Shown here one piece after another: positions 1 to 11,802 of a stretch of 64,000 nucleotides of DNA (position 1 is the stretch's first letter; every line of letters begins with the position of its first letter). Below the pieces are notes generated by a model. That model ran no database searches and was not told the DNA's origin. It was given only the letters and a program-made list of their open reading frames with translations. Both the position numbers and the translations under genes were made by a program. This DNA comes from Microplitis mediator (taxonomy: Eukaryota > Arthropoda > Insecta > Hymenoptera > Braconidae), in NCBI RefSeq assembly GCF_029852145.1, contig NC_079970.1:20216331-20280330 (forward strand). Reading direction: 5' to 3'.

Positions 1-279
1 CTGAACCGTGTGCCGCTGAACCGGATGAACAGGACATCACTTCCAAGTGGCAGGCAACATGTCATTTCCCTTATTCCGGGTGCATATGACGGTATTGAAC
101 TTGTATCATAACTGACATATATAACGTCTCAAATTATATTCATTGTCAATAATTATTATCATTATTATTATTATTACTCAATTGTAAGCTATGCCCAGTT
201 GGTAAGCTTCGATTGATAAAAATAATATTATTAAGGGACGAACGGGCCAAATGGAATGTTAAATTTCAAAAATAGTATA
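1..279. other. AT-rich sequence, probable intron
   Basis: No gene or clear repeat beyond a short ATT/ATTATT run near 155-176. Its place upstream of an internal Ig exon suggests it is intron of the gene on the plus strand. This is inferred, as no upstream exon is in view. Confidence 0.4.
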
Positions 280-396
280 TTACACTACAAGGGAAGAAAG
301 TTGAAATTCCTGCCCTGTGTGATAAGATGCCCGAGGCGAAGCCGAGGGCATCATGACACACAGGGCAGGGCTTTCAACTATCTTCCCGTGTGGTGT
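280..396. repeat. GC-rich imperfect hairpin (inverted repeat)
   Basis: The two arms pair for about 50 bases each: GGGAAGAAAGTTGAAA at 291 faces CTTTCAACTATCTTCCC ending at 387, and CCTGCCCTGTGTGATAAG faces its complement before 370. The loop reads GAGGCGAAGCCGA. TACACTACA and TGTGGTGTA extend the outer stem. It could be a small MITE or a structured RNA element. No function is known to me. Confidence 0.75.
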
Positions 397-568
397 ATAC
401 GATTTTTCTTTATACCTGGTCGAAAGTACGTTTATTAATTACATTTTTGAATACTATGAACAATACAACCACGTTCTGCCTTCAGCTGACAGGTCGGCCA
501 TGTTTTTTTTATTTGCTCCCTATTGACGCGCCTCTTTCGGACATACATAAAACTTTAATTTTTTTCCG

Positions 569-688
569 TCTCTCTTTTTTTTTTTTGTTGCGTTTTTGCT
601 GCCTGCCCCGCGACATTTGAAAGCACGAGCGAAGCGAGTGCGTCTGGTCGGCGGGGGCAGGCATCAAAAACAAAACAAAAAAAAAGAC
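569..688. repeat. GC-rich hairpin with poly-T / poly-A outer arms
   Basis: TGCCTGCCCCGC (from 600) pairs with GCGGGGGCAGGCA (to 663). Outside this, a T-rich left arm faces an A-rich right arm. The loop region carries GCACGAGCGAAGCGAGTGC, itself palindromic. Its build and CGAAGC loop resemble the hairpin at 280-396, so the two may be ends or relatives of one element. Confidence 0.65.
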
Positions 689-718
689 ATAATTATACTT
701 ATAAAAAATAAAAAATAA

Positions 719-1084
719 CTATTTTTTTTCGAAAGAAATAAATTTATGCCTATAAACAAGATTTTTTTCCTGCCAATAAATAATATATAAATAAATACAT
801 AAACTTTCAATAATTAACTTCGCCTCTGCATCAAAATCTTTTATCACCTCATCCTCGTCCATAGATTCATCCGATGAAACTTTTTCATTTATCTTATCAT
901 TGTAATTACACTGTTTAATTAAAATATTACGTACAACGAGACACAAAAATACTGACGCATATATAAAGCAACGATCTACGACGTTATCGTGAAAAATTTT
1001 ATTTATAAAGTGGTAGACGATCACTAGATGGCAGCAACCGGCTGTTTCTGTAGGCCCGAAAAAATTTTTTGCTCCCGGCGACAA
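719..1084 (-). other. Open frame of 121 codons, not recognised
   Basis: A minus-strand frame opens with MSPGAKNFFGPTETAGCC and holds an acidic stretch (SSDESMDEDEVIKDFD) near residues 70-85. That composition is less AT-driven than most frames here and could be a remnant of a transposon protein or an old exon. There is no domain I recognise, and no promoter or splice context to support it. Chance remains the simplest reading. Confidence 0.15.
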
Positions 1085-1290
1085 AAGTGACGCGCATGTA
1101 ACTCCACCAGGAGAGGGAAATAAGACTTTAGGCCTTAAAATTAGGGAGGGAAGTGCGTACTTTCGACTAAGGGATAAAGAAAAATTAATTTTCCTATCGT
1201 GATTATAATAAAAAAAAAAAGTATTTTCTCATATTTCGGCAAAATGGGATATTCATACAAACATAAAAAAACTTTATCGAAATTTGTAGA

Positions 1291-1555
1291 GATCTACTTA
1301 CACGAAAAAAACAATATAGTAGTGGCTACTCTCTAGAATAGTACTGTGTACTTTCTGTAAAAAAAAAATTTTAACAGTACTGTATGCTATGTAGACTATA
1401 TCCACTACTGTTCGGAATAGTACTCAGTACTATCCAGAGAGTAATGAATACAGTCTAGATAGCATGCAGTACTGTCTGAAATTTTTTTTTTACAGAAAGT
1501 ACTCAATACTATCTCAGAGAGTTGCCACTACTATATTGTTGTTTCTGTGTAGATC
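1291..1555. mobile_element. MITE-like inverted-repeat element
   Basis: GATCTACTTACACG at the left end faces GTGTAGATC at the right end. Inside, ATATAGTAGTGGCTACTCTC pairs with its complement ending near 1540. The interior repeats AGTACTGTGTACTTTCTG and related AGTACT units in both directions, so most of the 265 bases can fold back. There is no coding capacity. Confidence 0.8.
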
Positions 1556-1798
1556 AATATAAGTATTTTGATATCAAAAATCCGTTTGAAATTTTTTTTA
1601 TTGGATTGAAAATTACTAATAATTTTTATTCGTAAATTTGATTTATGTAGACTATGTAGTACACAGAAAAAAAAAAAATTCTTGGCGCAAAAAATTTTTA
1701 TTTGTTCCGAGAAAATTTTTCCAGTCATCAGAAAATTTTTGTCTTCAATTACTAGTGCAAAATATTTCTTGCGTCAAGAAATCCCTTTTTTCTGTGAA

Positions 1799-1981
1799 TA
1801 CACGGAAAGATTGGAACCCGACTGAACTGTTCTGTACCCGACTCAGTACGTGTGCTGGAAGAAAAAGCTCGATTTTGGTGCAGCACCACACTGATTACTG
1901 TGCGGAACCTGACTGAGTCGTGTGCGCACATCCAAGTCGGGTGCAGAACAGTAACCAGTCGGGTTCCAATCTTTCCGTGTA
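1799..1981. mobile_element. MITE flanked by TA, ends CACGGAAAG / CTTTCCGTG
   Basis: The ends are about 35 bases of inverted repeat: TACACGGAAAGATTGGAACC at the left and its complement at the right. The interior repeats ACCCGACT-type units around AACAGT. A TA at each border is what Tc1/mariner-type insertion gives. It is non-autonomous. Confidence 0.85.
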
Positions 1982-4209
1982 ATACGGGATTTAAGTCTTT
2001 GTAAATTTAAATTACTTTTTCTCAGTTAATTTTGATTCATAAGTGAATAAAATAATTTTTAATTCTCATTCCGGTGAAAAATTTTCGCTTAACATTAATT
2101 AAAATGAAGATAAAATTATTTTCTCAAAATCATAGAAAAAAAATCAAGCTCAATGGTCCTAAAATTTATCATAAATTTATCATAAAATACTTATCAATAA
2201 AAATTAATTATACAAAAAAAAAAATTTTATACAAATCAAATACGAAATGATTCTCTGGAATAGTTTTTGAATTAAATCATATAATTAACAGAAAAAATAG
2301 TTCAATAGTAATGAGAGCCCAAGTATAGGCAGCACACAAAAATTTTTATAAAATAATAATTATTTACAAAAAAAAGTTATTATTTTTGATAGAAGTTTTA
2401 ATCTCTCTTTGCTTGATAACTACATAACTATATAATAAAATAAAAATTTTTAATTTTACTAATGAAGAAAAAAAAATTAAAATGTCGCTTTGAAGAGACA
2501 TTCTGATATGAACTTGATTTATTTAATTGGGCAATGAGATTTCCAAAAATTAATTATTCATAGTGACAGTCGTTAAATAATCATATCGTGCCTCATTATC
2601 TTCATTTGAGTTTCTACTTTCGTTAAATATATAACTAACATCATTTTCTATAGAACATTTATTTTTAATTGTCGTTTTAAAAATTACAAAAAAACTACAT
2701 CACTAATTAATTAATCCATTACAAATTTAAAAAGTAAATTTGCATATTAAGTTATTTAATTTACTTTTTTTTTTAAATTCAATTTGAAACCATGACTAAA
2801 TAATATAACTTTGTATCGCGGTTAATAATTTTAGTTATCCTTTTTTTAACGAACTTAATTAATCCAACAGTCTAAAGTTTGCTTTACTCTTTAGCTTCAA
2901 CAAACTCGTCAGCATACAGAGAAAAAAAAGCTACGAAAATTTTTTTTTTCATTCTTTTATTCTAATTTAATAATCCTAAAATCATTAGCAATATTTTTAT
3001 TTCAAATAATTTTTACCACCATCAGTATCACAACGATTTCAATTTTTTTTTTTTTACTAAAACTCATTAAAACAAAAAAATTGAATTTTTATGAAGATAA
3101 AAAAACATCGCTCGTAACCCATGCGTAAAAGTAAAAAAAAAACTCAAACAAACATTACGGATGAGTGCTCAGTAGTTTTCTGCATTTCCGTACATCCTCT
3201 TTGGATTTTTTTTCATCTTCTTTCAACTCTTACCTCCTTATTCCCAAATCTCTTTCTCTTTCTCAGCATCTTACAGATTAAAGGCGTAAAGAGACAGAGT
3301 ACAGAGACTAGTAAATGTTAACTTTAAAAGAAAGCTACTAAAACTCAAAGTAAACCAACAACTCATTTTGCTTCCCTATTTAAAAGTCAACAGTAATTTT
3401 TTTTTTTTACGAGAAAATTATATCGTCCAATTAAAAGGGAATAAGCACAAGAAATGTAAAACTTAAAAAAATTTGGTTCATCTATTTAATTTCATTCTTT
3501 CTCTCTTAGTATTTAGTATAATTCCTTTATGAATATTGCAATAACTTTAAGCTCATAAAAACATTAAATTCCCGCCAATTTTATCTTTTCAAATTAATTG
3601 TCTTCTACGAAATGAAACATTAAATATCTTTTAAAAATACACTGTAATTGGCTGTTTTAAAAATAGTTTCAATTAAATGCTATCTTAAGCTTATTAAAGT
3701 GCATACAATTGGAAATTTATATAAGAAAACGGATGAGGAATTAATTAAGGTTAATTTAATTTATAATAGCCGGAAAATATGATATGGTTATAGTGTTTAA
3801 AATTATTCTTGATATTTAAAGCCAATTGCTTGAAGTTATTGATAAATTCAAATTATTATACATTAAATTATTTTTGAAAAAAGTCATAAATGCCATCAAA
3901 ATTAGAATCACAATATTTTTTATTGTGTTTCATTTCAATATATTTTTTTTATTGGCCGTAGCTCAATAAATTTTAAAAGCAATAGTTATTTGAAAAACTA
4001 TAATTTCAACCCTTTCAAAATTGGCTGTACCAAACATGCGGTATAATTTGAAAAATTCTATTAGCGGTCGCGGTTTTTTGTTGTTGAAAAGATACGGCCA
4101 CGATTATGCGTGTGTTTATTTACAGTTATAAAGTACAAGCCACACGAGGTTGAAGAACGCAGTGCTATAAGTATACCTAGTGGTATAGCTGTGAAATAGT
4201 GAACTATCT
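1982..4209. other. AT-rich probable intron without recognisable features
   Basis: Long A and T homopolymers and simple AT-rich sequence. The frame at 3121-3321 has no domain and sits in AT-rich DNA. Nothing here can be supported as a gene. Confidence 0.4.
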
Positions 4210-4325
4210 AAACATGAATAAGTGAACATTCACTAATTCGGAGTGCCAATCAAACCACTTTTTGAAATAAGTGGTTCAATTTGTACTTTGAATTAGTGAA
4301 TATCCACTTATTTCCACTAATTCAT
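4210..4325. repeat. Inverted repeat, arms with TTCACTAATTC
   Basis: AATAAGTGAACATTCACTAA (from about 4218) faces TTAGTGAATATCCACTTATT (to about 4312). A smaller hairpin of ACCACTT / AAGTGGT lies in the loop. The motif CACTAATTC also occurs in the inserted element at 44681-45095, so it may be a dispersed family. Confidence 0.65.
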
Positions 4326-4335
4326 CTTTAGACCT

Positions 4336-4418
4336 ACACAAAAAAATATATATGTGACATACATGCATCAATGTATCGGCTATATGGGACATATATGTGA
4401 TTTATATATTTTTTTGTG
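4336..4418. repeat. Short AT-rich palindromic element, ends CACAAAAAAATATA
   Basis: CACAAAAAAATATATATGTG faces TGTGATTTATATATTTTTTT plus GTG. Arms of about 28 bases surround a loop with CATACATGCATCAATGTATC. It is 83 bases long. Confidence 0.65.
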
Positions 4419-6692
4419 CGGGGAGAGTATATGCACTATTTTTCAGTGATTTTCACTGTTTCAGATTAAGAGAGTGACGTGTTTTTCAAATTTGCCTAAG
4501 TTTCAAAAAAACAAAAATTTTTTTTGTCATCCTCATACGGTTAATTCAAATTTATGTTTTTTATAGTTAATTATTCTTCAAATACTTCAACTTTCATAGC
4601 AAGACTTTAGTTAACCCGCAATTATCAAAAACTGATTAAAGTTTAAAAAAAAAAGTTTATATTGTATTTTAAAAAATTTTTGAATTTAAATTCGATTCAA
4701 CATCTTTATTCATGTTTTCAATTTTGAATATAGTAGGATCCTAGGTCAATTTAAAAAATGGTTAAATTAAAAAAAATATTTTAAAATGATCACTAAGAGA
4801 AATACCACGCGTTTTATTCCAGAGACGAGCAAAATAGTGCAATAATGAATATTCTATACTAACCCCTTAGGTCACGTAGTGTCCAGAAGATCCCCGACAA
4901 TTTTTAACTCAAAATATCTCAGTAATTATTCACTTTTAAAATAAAATGGAAGATATCTTTTTGATAGAAAATTTGAAGCACTACAAAAAAGGCTCTATAC
5001 AATTATATCGATTACTCAATATTTACAGATATAGATTCATAAAATCAATTACACTTTTTTTATAACTTTGAAATATTATGATCCAGAAGTTAACAGACAA
5101 TTAACAATTTTCGGATTTTTGTTTTCAGCAAATCAATCACAAAAAAAAAAATAAATAAAAATATGCACATGTAGAAAATTAAAAAAACTATACGTGCAAT
5201 TTATCGTTTTGAAAAAATTTCAAAAATTATTACACGTCGACTAACTTCAGTATCATGAAATTTTTTCCGATTTTCTTTCGCCATCACTATTCTATCATTA
5301 CTCAAAATTAAAATTTATGATAATCACATAGAACATACATTTTTAAATATAGTGTCAGTGCATTTTTTTGAAAGACTATGCTTTAAATTTCCCTGACAGA
5401 TCCTTGAAAATCGAAGAAAAATTTAAACAGCGTTCAGATAAAATAAACTTGCCATTACGACCCGGTGGTACTAATTAATGATTTATTAGAGTGTCAAACG
5501 TCAACATTAACATGATCCGTTCAAGCGTGAGAAGACTCCTGTATTAGTATCGAGGATATGATGTCTTCTAACAAGCTCTACTTGGGCAACTCCTGTCTCC
5601 AGAGAGTGGATAAAGTGCATGAAGGGTTTCGACGTTATAACCTACAGTTAGGGCAAACCAAAACTTGACAAAGTTAGCGCTTGTTAAAAGTTAAGCACTA
5701 CAATGCTGGCATGTTCGTTGAGAGATGTCGGAAATACCATGTGCGGGCATCGTCATCAATATATATATGTATAATAACAATAATTTGATACTCTAAGGCA
5801 ACCTTGTGATACATAGAAATTTCCACGAAGCACGAAACTTGATGTACTTTACATAAAATTTGTTTACTCAGTTTACTCGTGTTCATACAAGTACATACTA
5901 GTTTATAATTGGCAATTCGATCACATAAACCGTACAATTAATTAAAAAAATATTTATTAGTTTACTGAGTTCAAAAGAATTATAATTAATAAAAATTTTT
6001 TTTTCTTCATTAATTCAACGATTTCGTTTATTTGAAATTGTTGTTATTTTTTTTTATTTTTACCCTGAGAGAATTTATATTATTTATAGAGGTTCGATTA
6101 AAAAATTAGCCGTTAATTGACTTGCATGGCTGAGCAATGGGAGCGAAAACGAATGTCGGAATGACGTACAGAGAAGGGAAAACATCAGAGCGATTGCTGA
6201 ATCTCGAATTAGAGGCACCTGTCAACGTATAACACATTTGTTTATATACATATATAGATAAATATAAATATATTTGTATTTGTATATGCATATGTGTGTA
6301 TATAATAGTACGTGTGACCATTGCCATCTAGCCACGCAAGAGAAACTCCACCAATTAGCAATGGCGCGAAACTCTAATGGACGATAATTTGATAACGGAA
6401 GCGGAATGGAGCTGCCGATCGTAGTTTGCAATTACTTGTTATCCGCTTATAGTAAACCTGATCCTTACGTCATTGAAAATCATTATTGAAGCACGATAAC
6501 ATCGTGTACAAAATAATAACGATATAATTATGCTTACACCATATTAGTATCACTCTAACAATCTTATTTTCATTTATTTCAATAATTTGGTTTTTATTAA
6601 TTAATCCACAATAATCAGATTAAAAAACTTACTTGTTAATTTTAATAAAAAGTATGAAATGGTTCATTAGCAAATAATCCCGGTAGTTTTTT
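4419..6692. other. AT-rich probable intron; low-copy sequence
   Basis: No exon is recognised. Part of it (about 4890-5460) contains a CTACAAAAAAGG motif with flanking text like that in 57930-58310, so it may be a degenerate dispersed repeat. The stretch 5460-5700 and 6100-6480 is more complex than its surroundings. AT dinucleotide runs lie near 5759 and 6245. Confidence 0.35.
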
Positions 6693-7022
6693 CTACATGG
6701 AAAGAATATTATGGTCACCGTTCCTAGTGAATTTATGAAATATCAACTCATAATGTTATGGTAATAATCACTTGGAATTATGGGAAATACGCCCATAATT
6801 TCTGGGGAAAGTTTCCATAACTATAAGAACAATTCCTATAATTATGATACTAATTACTATGGTAATGATTAGTATACTCATGGAAATAGTTCTCATAGGT
6901 ACATAGAAATAAATTCTATATCCACATTGGAACGGTTCCTAGGTGCGTATGGGAATAAATCCTGGTAATCACCTCCGTAATAAATGTTAAGTATTTTCAG
7001 AATATCATGAGAATTGTCCCTA

Positions 7023-7311
7023 TACACGGAAAAAAGAGCAGTTGAAAAATTACAGTTTCGTATAGTAGTAAGCGCTCCGGTCTGAAACTGTAAAAATTAC
7101 ATTTTTTATTCAGAAATAACAAATATTACAGTTTCAAACTCGATATAGTCGATTTAAACTGTAAAATTTGCTGTTTAAAATTGTATTAATTTTATTACTA
7201 TAACAAATTTCTAAAATTACAGTTCAAGCTTTAATGTTTAAAGATTTTTGCCCGGAAGGCCTATTTTTACTGTAGAAACTGTAATTTTTCAATTGCTCTT
7301 TTTTCCGTGTA
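7023..7311. mobile_element. Nested MITE, ends CACGGAAAAAAGAGC, TA borders
   Basis: TACACGGAAAAAAGAGCA faces TGCTCTTTTTTCCGTGTA after a few mismatches. ATTACAGTTTC-type units recur inside in both orientations. It is flanked by TA on each side and sits inside the composite element. Confidence 0.85.
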
Positions 7312-7380
7312 TTACTATGGTAATCACTTTTTTAATATTATGGTAAACTTTACCATGTAATATGGTAACCATTACTATAA

Positions 7381-7797
7381 CCCGAGTCAAAAATCAAATT
7401 CGGATTTAAGTCTCCAAATTCTCAATGAGGTTTTTGAAGATCAATTTAGAATTTTGAGATTGACAACAGTATGGGAAATTATCTTAGCTTAGTCTTCAAA
7501 GTAGTAGTTACGACCCGTTTTACCACTTTAAGGACTAAACTGGAATAACATGATCTGGATTAGAGCCTCAAAATACTCAAAACGTACAGGAATAATTTTA
7601 TCCGCATTTGAACCTCAAAAGTCTCTTCCCTCCCTTTTCTATATAAAATTTTTCAAAGTCCGAATGATAACTTTTCATTCGTTGAGGATTTTGAGGTCTT
7701 ACTTACAATTTAAAATCGATAAATTATTCGCATTTAGACCTCATAGTTCTCATTGAGACTATTGAGGACTAAACTAGAATTTGTTTTTGGACTCGGG
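7381..7797. mobile_element. Nested inverted-repeat element, ends CCCGAGTCAAAAA
   Basis: CCCGAGTCAAAAATCAAATT faces AGAATTTGTTTTTGGACTCG plus GG. The interior shows repeated GAGGTTTTTGAAG / CTTCAAAATCCTCA-type text in both directions. The frame at 7550-7756 lies wholly inside and is not a gene. Confidence 0.75.
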
Positions 7798-7999
7798 AAT
7801 ATTATGGCAACGATTCCTATAATATTCTGGTAACCACTACCATGATATAATGGTAATCATTCCTATACATTATGGGAATCATTACCATAATACGTAGGAA
7901 AGGTAACCATAGTAGTATTGGAACAATTACTATAATGACATATGAATTATTACCATAATTTTATTGGAAAAATTCCGATTTCGTACAGGACTAAAACCC

Positions 8000-8642
8000 A
8001 TAGGGGAGGGTGGGGCAGAGCGGCCCCCCTAAGCCAATTATTATTTTTTGTGGCTTTCAACCATAAGATCACTTTGCTTTTGTCCTATTTCGAACAAATT
8101 TATGGACATTTTGCCAAAATTCTGAAAAAAAAAAATTTTTTTTTGTGGGGCAGAGCGGCCCCCCTTCAAAAAGTGATAAAAAAATTTTTTTTTTCGTTTT
8201 TTTTTTTTTTAAATTGTTTTCATCATTAAGAATGTATTTCTTTCTCTTGACAACTATTTTTGGTTTTATATTACTCGAAAAAAATTTTTTAAAGCGTAAA
8301 AAATCGTTCACTCTCGATTACCTTAATTACTAATTGTTATTTAATAAAAAAAAAAATCAATTCTATAATTTTACTTTATTTCAAAAATTTATCAACTAAA
8401 AAAAAAAATTTAATTTTTATAAATTTTTAGTGACCAAATTTGCCTCTTACATAAAGAAACGGCCGAAAAATATGAAAAAATAATTTTTTCGGAAGTTTCG
8501 GCTGGTCCATTTTGCCCCAAATGTCATGCGTAGGGGTAAAAATGCGCAAACATATCGGATTTATAGTAATTAGTCGAAAAAAAAAAAATTTTTTTTTTGG
8601 TCAAAATTTCAGGGGGGCCGCTCTGCCCCACCCTCCCCTATA
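8000..8642. mobile_element. Nested element with GC-rich ends GGGGAGGGTGGGGCAGAG (copy 1)
   Basis: Both ends carry about 30 bases of inverted repeat: TAGGGGAGGGTGGGGCAGAG at the left and its complement ending CCCTCCCCTA at the right. The GC-rich block GGGGCAGAGCGGCCCCCC occurs again at 8149-8165. A second copy lies at 27951-28745. Interior sequence is A/T-rich with no coding potential. The frames here (7942-8333) are translations of the repeat. Confidence 0.85.
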
Positions 8643-8771
8643 GATAGGAATGGTTACCATAATTAGTATGGGTGCCATTCCTATAATCGATAATTTGAAA
8701 AAACCTGTTACCTTACGATACAAGAACCATTCCCATACTATACTGTAATTGTTACCATAAATTTCTCTCCA

Positions 8772-9540
8772 TTAAATATTCATAATCTTTTAAAATTTGG
8801 GATTAATGTGTGAAAAAATTGGTTTTTAAATGATTTTACTAATGTATTATTGAAGTTTAAAGTTTAATCTATCGATAAAATAAAATGAATTAATATTTAT
8901 ACTTTTTAGAAGTTGATAAAATCAAAATGAATAAATAATAATGAAACGTCGTGATTAATCAATAGACCTTTGGATTTCATGTAATTTAATTTGTCAAAAA
9001 TATCCTCGGTTAATTTATAATTAAAATATTAAAGTCAATATAAAAGAAAACTTACAAAACATCGATAATTTTGAAGGATTAAATGTGAACGACTTAAGCA
9101 TAAATAATTAATTATAAAATTTAAACTTCAATAAGTATTTAATGTTGTTGAAAAACGAACTTTAAAAAAAAATTGCATGAATTTTTAACTGGACAAAAAT
9201 GTACTACTATAAAATTCATTACACATAAAACTTTTAAATCTTTTATGCAATAACTAATAAAACAAATTCATCTGTTAACTTAACTCGTGAATAAGTGAGT
9301 AATTAAATCCTATAATAAAAAAAAAATTATCATAAATTTTTAAAAGTAGAATTTAGGAAAAAATCGATTAATTTTTTAACGTTAATTCCATTTGCAATAA
9401 GTGTACTACTGGATTAAATTTATTTAATTTTTTCGCACTACTAAAGCTGAAAGTGATATAATAGTAATTTATATATCCAGTACGATTGTGTTTAAGACGA
9501 GATTGTTAATGCAACGAGCATCTTATACGGAATTTTACTA
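8772..9540. other. AT-rich probable intron, nothing recognised
   Basis: Simple AT-rich sequence without inverted repeats or exon-like reading frames that I can see. Confidence 0.4.
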
Positions 9541-10310
9541 CACTGTAAAAAATTTTGGTGTAAAAATGTCCCCCGAGAACTTTACACGGTCATGAAGTGT
9601 AAAGTAACGGTGTAAAAAATCCTTGGTGTAAATTATCCATCCGTGTAATTTTATCACAGTGTAATCTACTTCTTTTACACCATTCTGTGGTGTAGTATTT
9701 TGAACATTTGAAACTTTTTATGATCACACTGTAAAATGTTTTGAGTCCAAGGTGTGGTGTGAATAATACGGTGTTAAAATTTTCAACACTGCTAGTGTGA
9801 AAAGTACACGACGCACGGCGTTAAATTTTGAGCCGTGTGAATTAGAACGTTCACACCACCATTGGTGTAAATGTATAAGTTTTTTATTCAAAACTCTCGA
9901 TTACTTTGACGCTAGGAATTAATTTTTATTTTAGAATTATCGACATCGACATCAATGATAATGATATGATATATTAATGCTGCGATTTCTGTATTATTTA
10001 TTAATTTTTGACCACAGATTATATTCTTGGACAATATTCAGCTAGTAACAACAAACGGTGTTGATGAAAACTCTCATACCGTGTTAAAAGTACACCGCTT
10101 GATATTTCACACCGATCAGACCGTGTAAAGTCTTCGGGAACCATTTTTACACCGCGTTTTTTATAACACAAAATTATTAAAAAATACACATTTACACGCT
10201 TGACGGTGTAAAAATTTTTAATTCACACCGCCTAAATTTAACACGATATTTGGTGTAATTTTCACACAGAGTCATTTACACTACACTGAGTCCAAAAATT
10301 TTTTACAGTG
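9541..10310. mobile_element. CACTGTAAAAAATTTTGGTG element (copy 1, full length)
   Basis: The left end CACTGTAAAAAATTTTGGTG pairs with AAAATTTTTTACAGTG at the right. A TA lies next to the right end and CTA before the left. Inside, units such as GGTGTAAAA and TTTACACC alternate in both orientations, so it can fold extensively. Shorter or interrupted relatives lie at 31813-32176 and 60446-61500. Confidence 0.85.
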
Positions 10311-11130
10311 TAGGCGCTAAATGTCGTACATTTTGAGTATGTGTTAAGAAAATATATTTATAAAAATATTTTGATGACATGAAATAATTTTTAATTAAAA
10401 TATAGAGTAAAGTATTCTTGATTGCCAGAGTAATATTACAAAATATATATAAAGTTAGTTTTAAGTACAATATATTGCAGAGTATAGTGTTAAGTAGTAA
10501 ATGTCAAAGTTTTCAATTACAATATCTCTCAAGGGGTTTTTGACTTAAGTAATTCTTGAGTAGACACTTTCAAGTTTATTTTAATATTTTTTTCTCCGTT
10601 ACTTCCTTTGTCTTTTTAAAACGTGAATCACTTTATAGAGTCACCAGTTTCTCGCGGCTACAGAAGTTCTGCCGTAAATTGTTAAGTGAAGTTGATGAAA
10701 CGAGGCACGAGTGCGATTTATTCGTATAAACTTGAGCTCTTAATGTTCAGTACCCAAAGGGACGATCGCGTTGTGATCATGAGAAAGACAAGAGTCAAGA
10801 GAAATAGCCTGGGGTTATCATTTAGACCTACTTCTCTACTTATACATCTACATCTCTCGACTTTCCTACTATTATATAACTGTACTATCACTGAATAACA
10901 ATAAAACTTTAGTATAAACTTTATTAAGGTACTTTAATTATTATCATTGTCGGGATAATAACAGTTACAATATCATTTTTATGTTATTAAAAATATATAT
11001 TTTCATGCCAAAACTAATCATTTTTAATTAAAAAATTTTAATATCGTATAAATTTTTTTCCAGCTTCGAATATATGTTTAAAAACTGATAAAATTTCTAA
11101 AATTAATTAATTTATTTATTTCTGTTCCAG
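10311..11130. other. Intron sequence upstream of the first visible exon
   Basis: AT-rich with a slightly more complex patch at 10620-10880. The last part has a pyrimidine tract and TCTGTTCCAG, the acceptor used by the exon that follows. Confidence 0.5.
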
Positions 11131-11259
11131 TGGAAAAATATGTCGGAGATCAATTAAATTTAACTAAAATAACTCGTACAGAGATGGGAGCATACTATTG
11201 CATTGCGACTAACGGAGTCCCGCCGACAGTCAGCAAAAGAATAATCGTTGATGTCGAAT
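11131..11259 (+). CDS. Ig-superfamily (lachesin / DIP-like) gene, exon encoding end of Ig domain 2
   Basis: This exon encodes the second half of an immunoglobulin C2 domain of a cell-surface adhesion protein. After a split first codon it reads EKYVGDQLNLTKITRTEMGA followed by YYCIATNGVPPTVSKR and ends IIVDVE. The pattern E-M-G-A-Y-x-C-x-A-x-N-G-V-P-P-x-V-S-K-R is the hallmark of Ig2 in insect lachesin, DIP and IgLON-type proteins. The cysteine of YYC closes the domain disulphide, and NLT is an N-glycosylation site. The acceptor is TGTTCCAG and the donor GTAAGT; both junctions are phase 1. The partner cysteine and Ig1 must be encoded upstream, outside the window. The family is clear. The exact orthologue among DIP paralogues is not, so no symbol is given. 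Confidence 0.93.
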
Positions 11260-11802
11260 GTAAGTTTATTTAATTAATCAGCTTTAAAAAAACTCCGATT
11301 CTTAATAATTTAATTTTGTCTAGACAGAAACAAATAAAAAATAAATACTATGAACTGATACGTACAATTCAAGTATTTTATGTCCATTCATATTATTTAT
11401 GAACGAATTTCATTGATCTTTTTATTGCTTAAAGTCATTATTTGCTAATAATCTTTAAACTCTAGTAATTCGATAAAAGTTATATCCCTTTATTCCCGAA
11501 TTAAAATTTATTTTTTTATTAATTAATTGTCCATAATACCTGTGATACATTTGAATATTTACATATTTTGGAATATGTAATTTAAAATTTTTCTATTTTT
11601 AATAAATTAATTCACCAAAAATATCAAAAGTGTGTATCAATTATAGCTTCCATCTGATACCCAAGAGTTAATCTTAATAAAAATTTTTAATCTATTTTAG
11701 ATACTCAATATAATTTATAAATAATTTTTTTCATAAAAATTATAATTTTCTCTGACTGGGAAAAATAATTTTACCTCATAGATATTAACGTAAATAATAA
11801 AT
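11260..11802 (+). other. Intron between Ig2 and Ig3 exons, first part
   Basis: Starts with the donor GTAAGT. AT-rich, with no repeat structure noticed before 11803. The full intron runs to 17780. Confidence 0.7.

Larger units (their letters stand above)
6694..8771. mobile_element. Composite element built of CATAATTATGGGAA-type units, with three insertions
   Basis: Starts at ACATGGAAAG and ends near TTTCTCTCCAT. The element's own sequence is a string of diverged units (ATTATGGTAATC, CCTATAATTATG) in both directions, the same text as the element at 40271-40651. It is interrupted by three separate inverted-repeat elements at 7023-7311, 7381-7797 and 8000-8642. The outer borders are inferred from the repeat text and are less sure than the insertions. 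Confidence 0.55.

Noticed and set aside
7942..8333. Overlapping frames on both strands of 60-95 codons
   Set aside because: They lie in the GC-rich-ended transposable element and recur almost unchanged at 28002-28286, together with long F/K runs. Repeat translation, not genes.
1..11130. Search for the upstream Ig1 and first-half Ig2 exons
   Set aside because: No frame shows an Ig1 C-terminal pattern or a VPPDI-type Ig2 start, so these exons are taken to lie outside the window.
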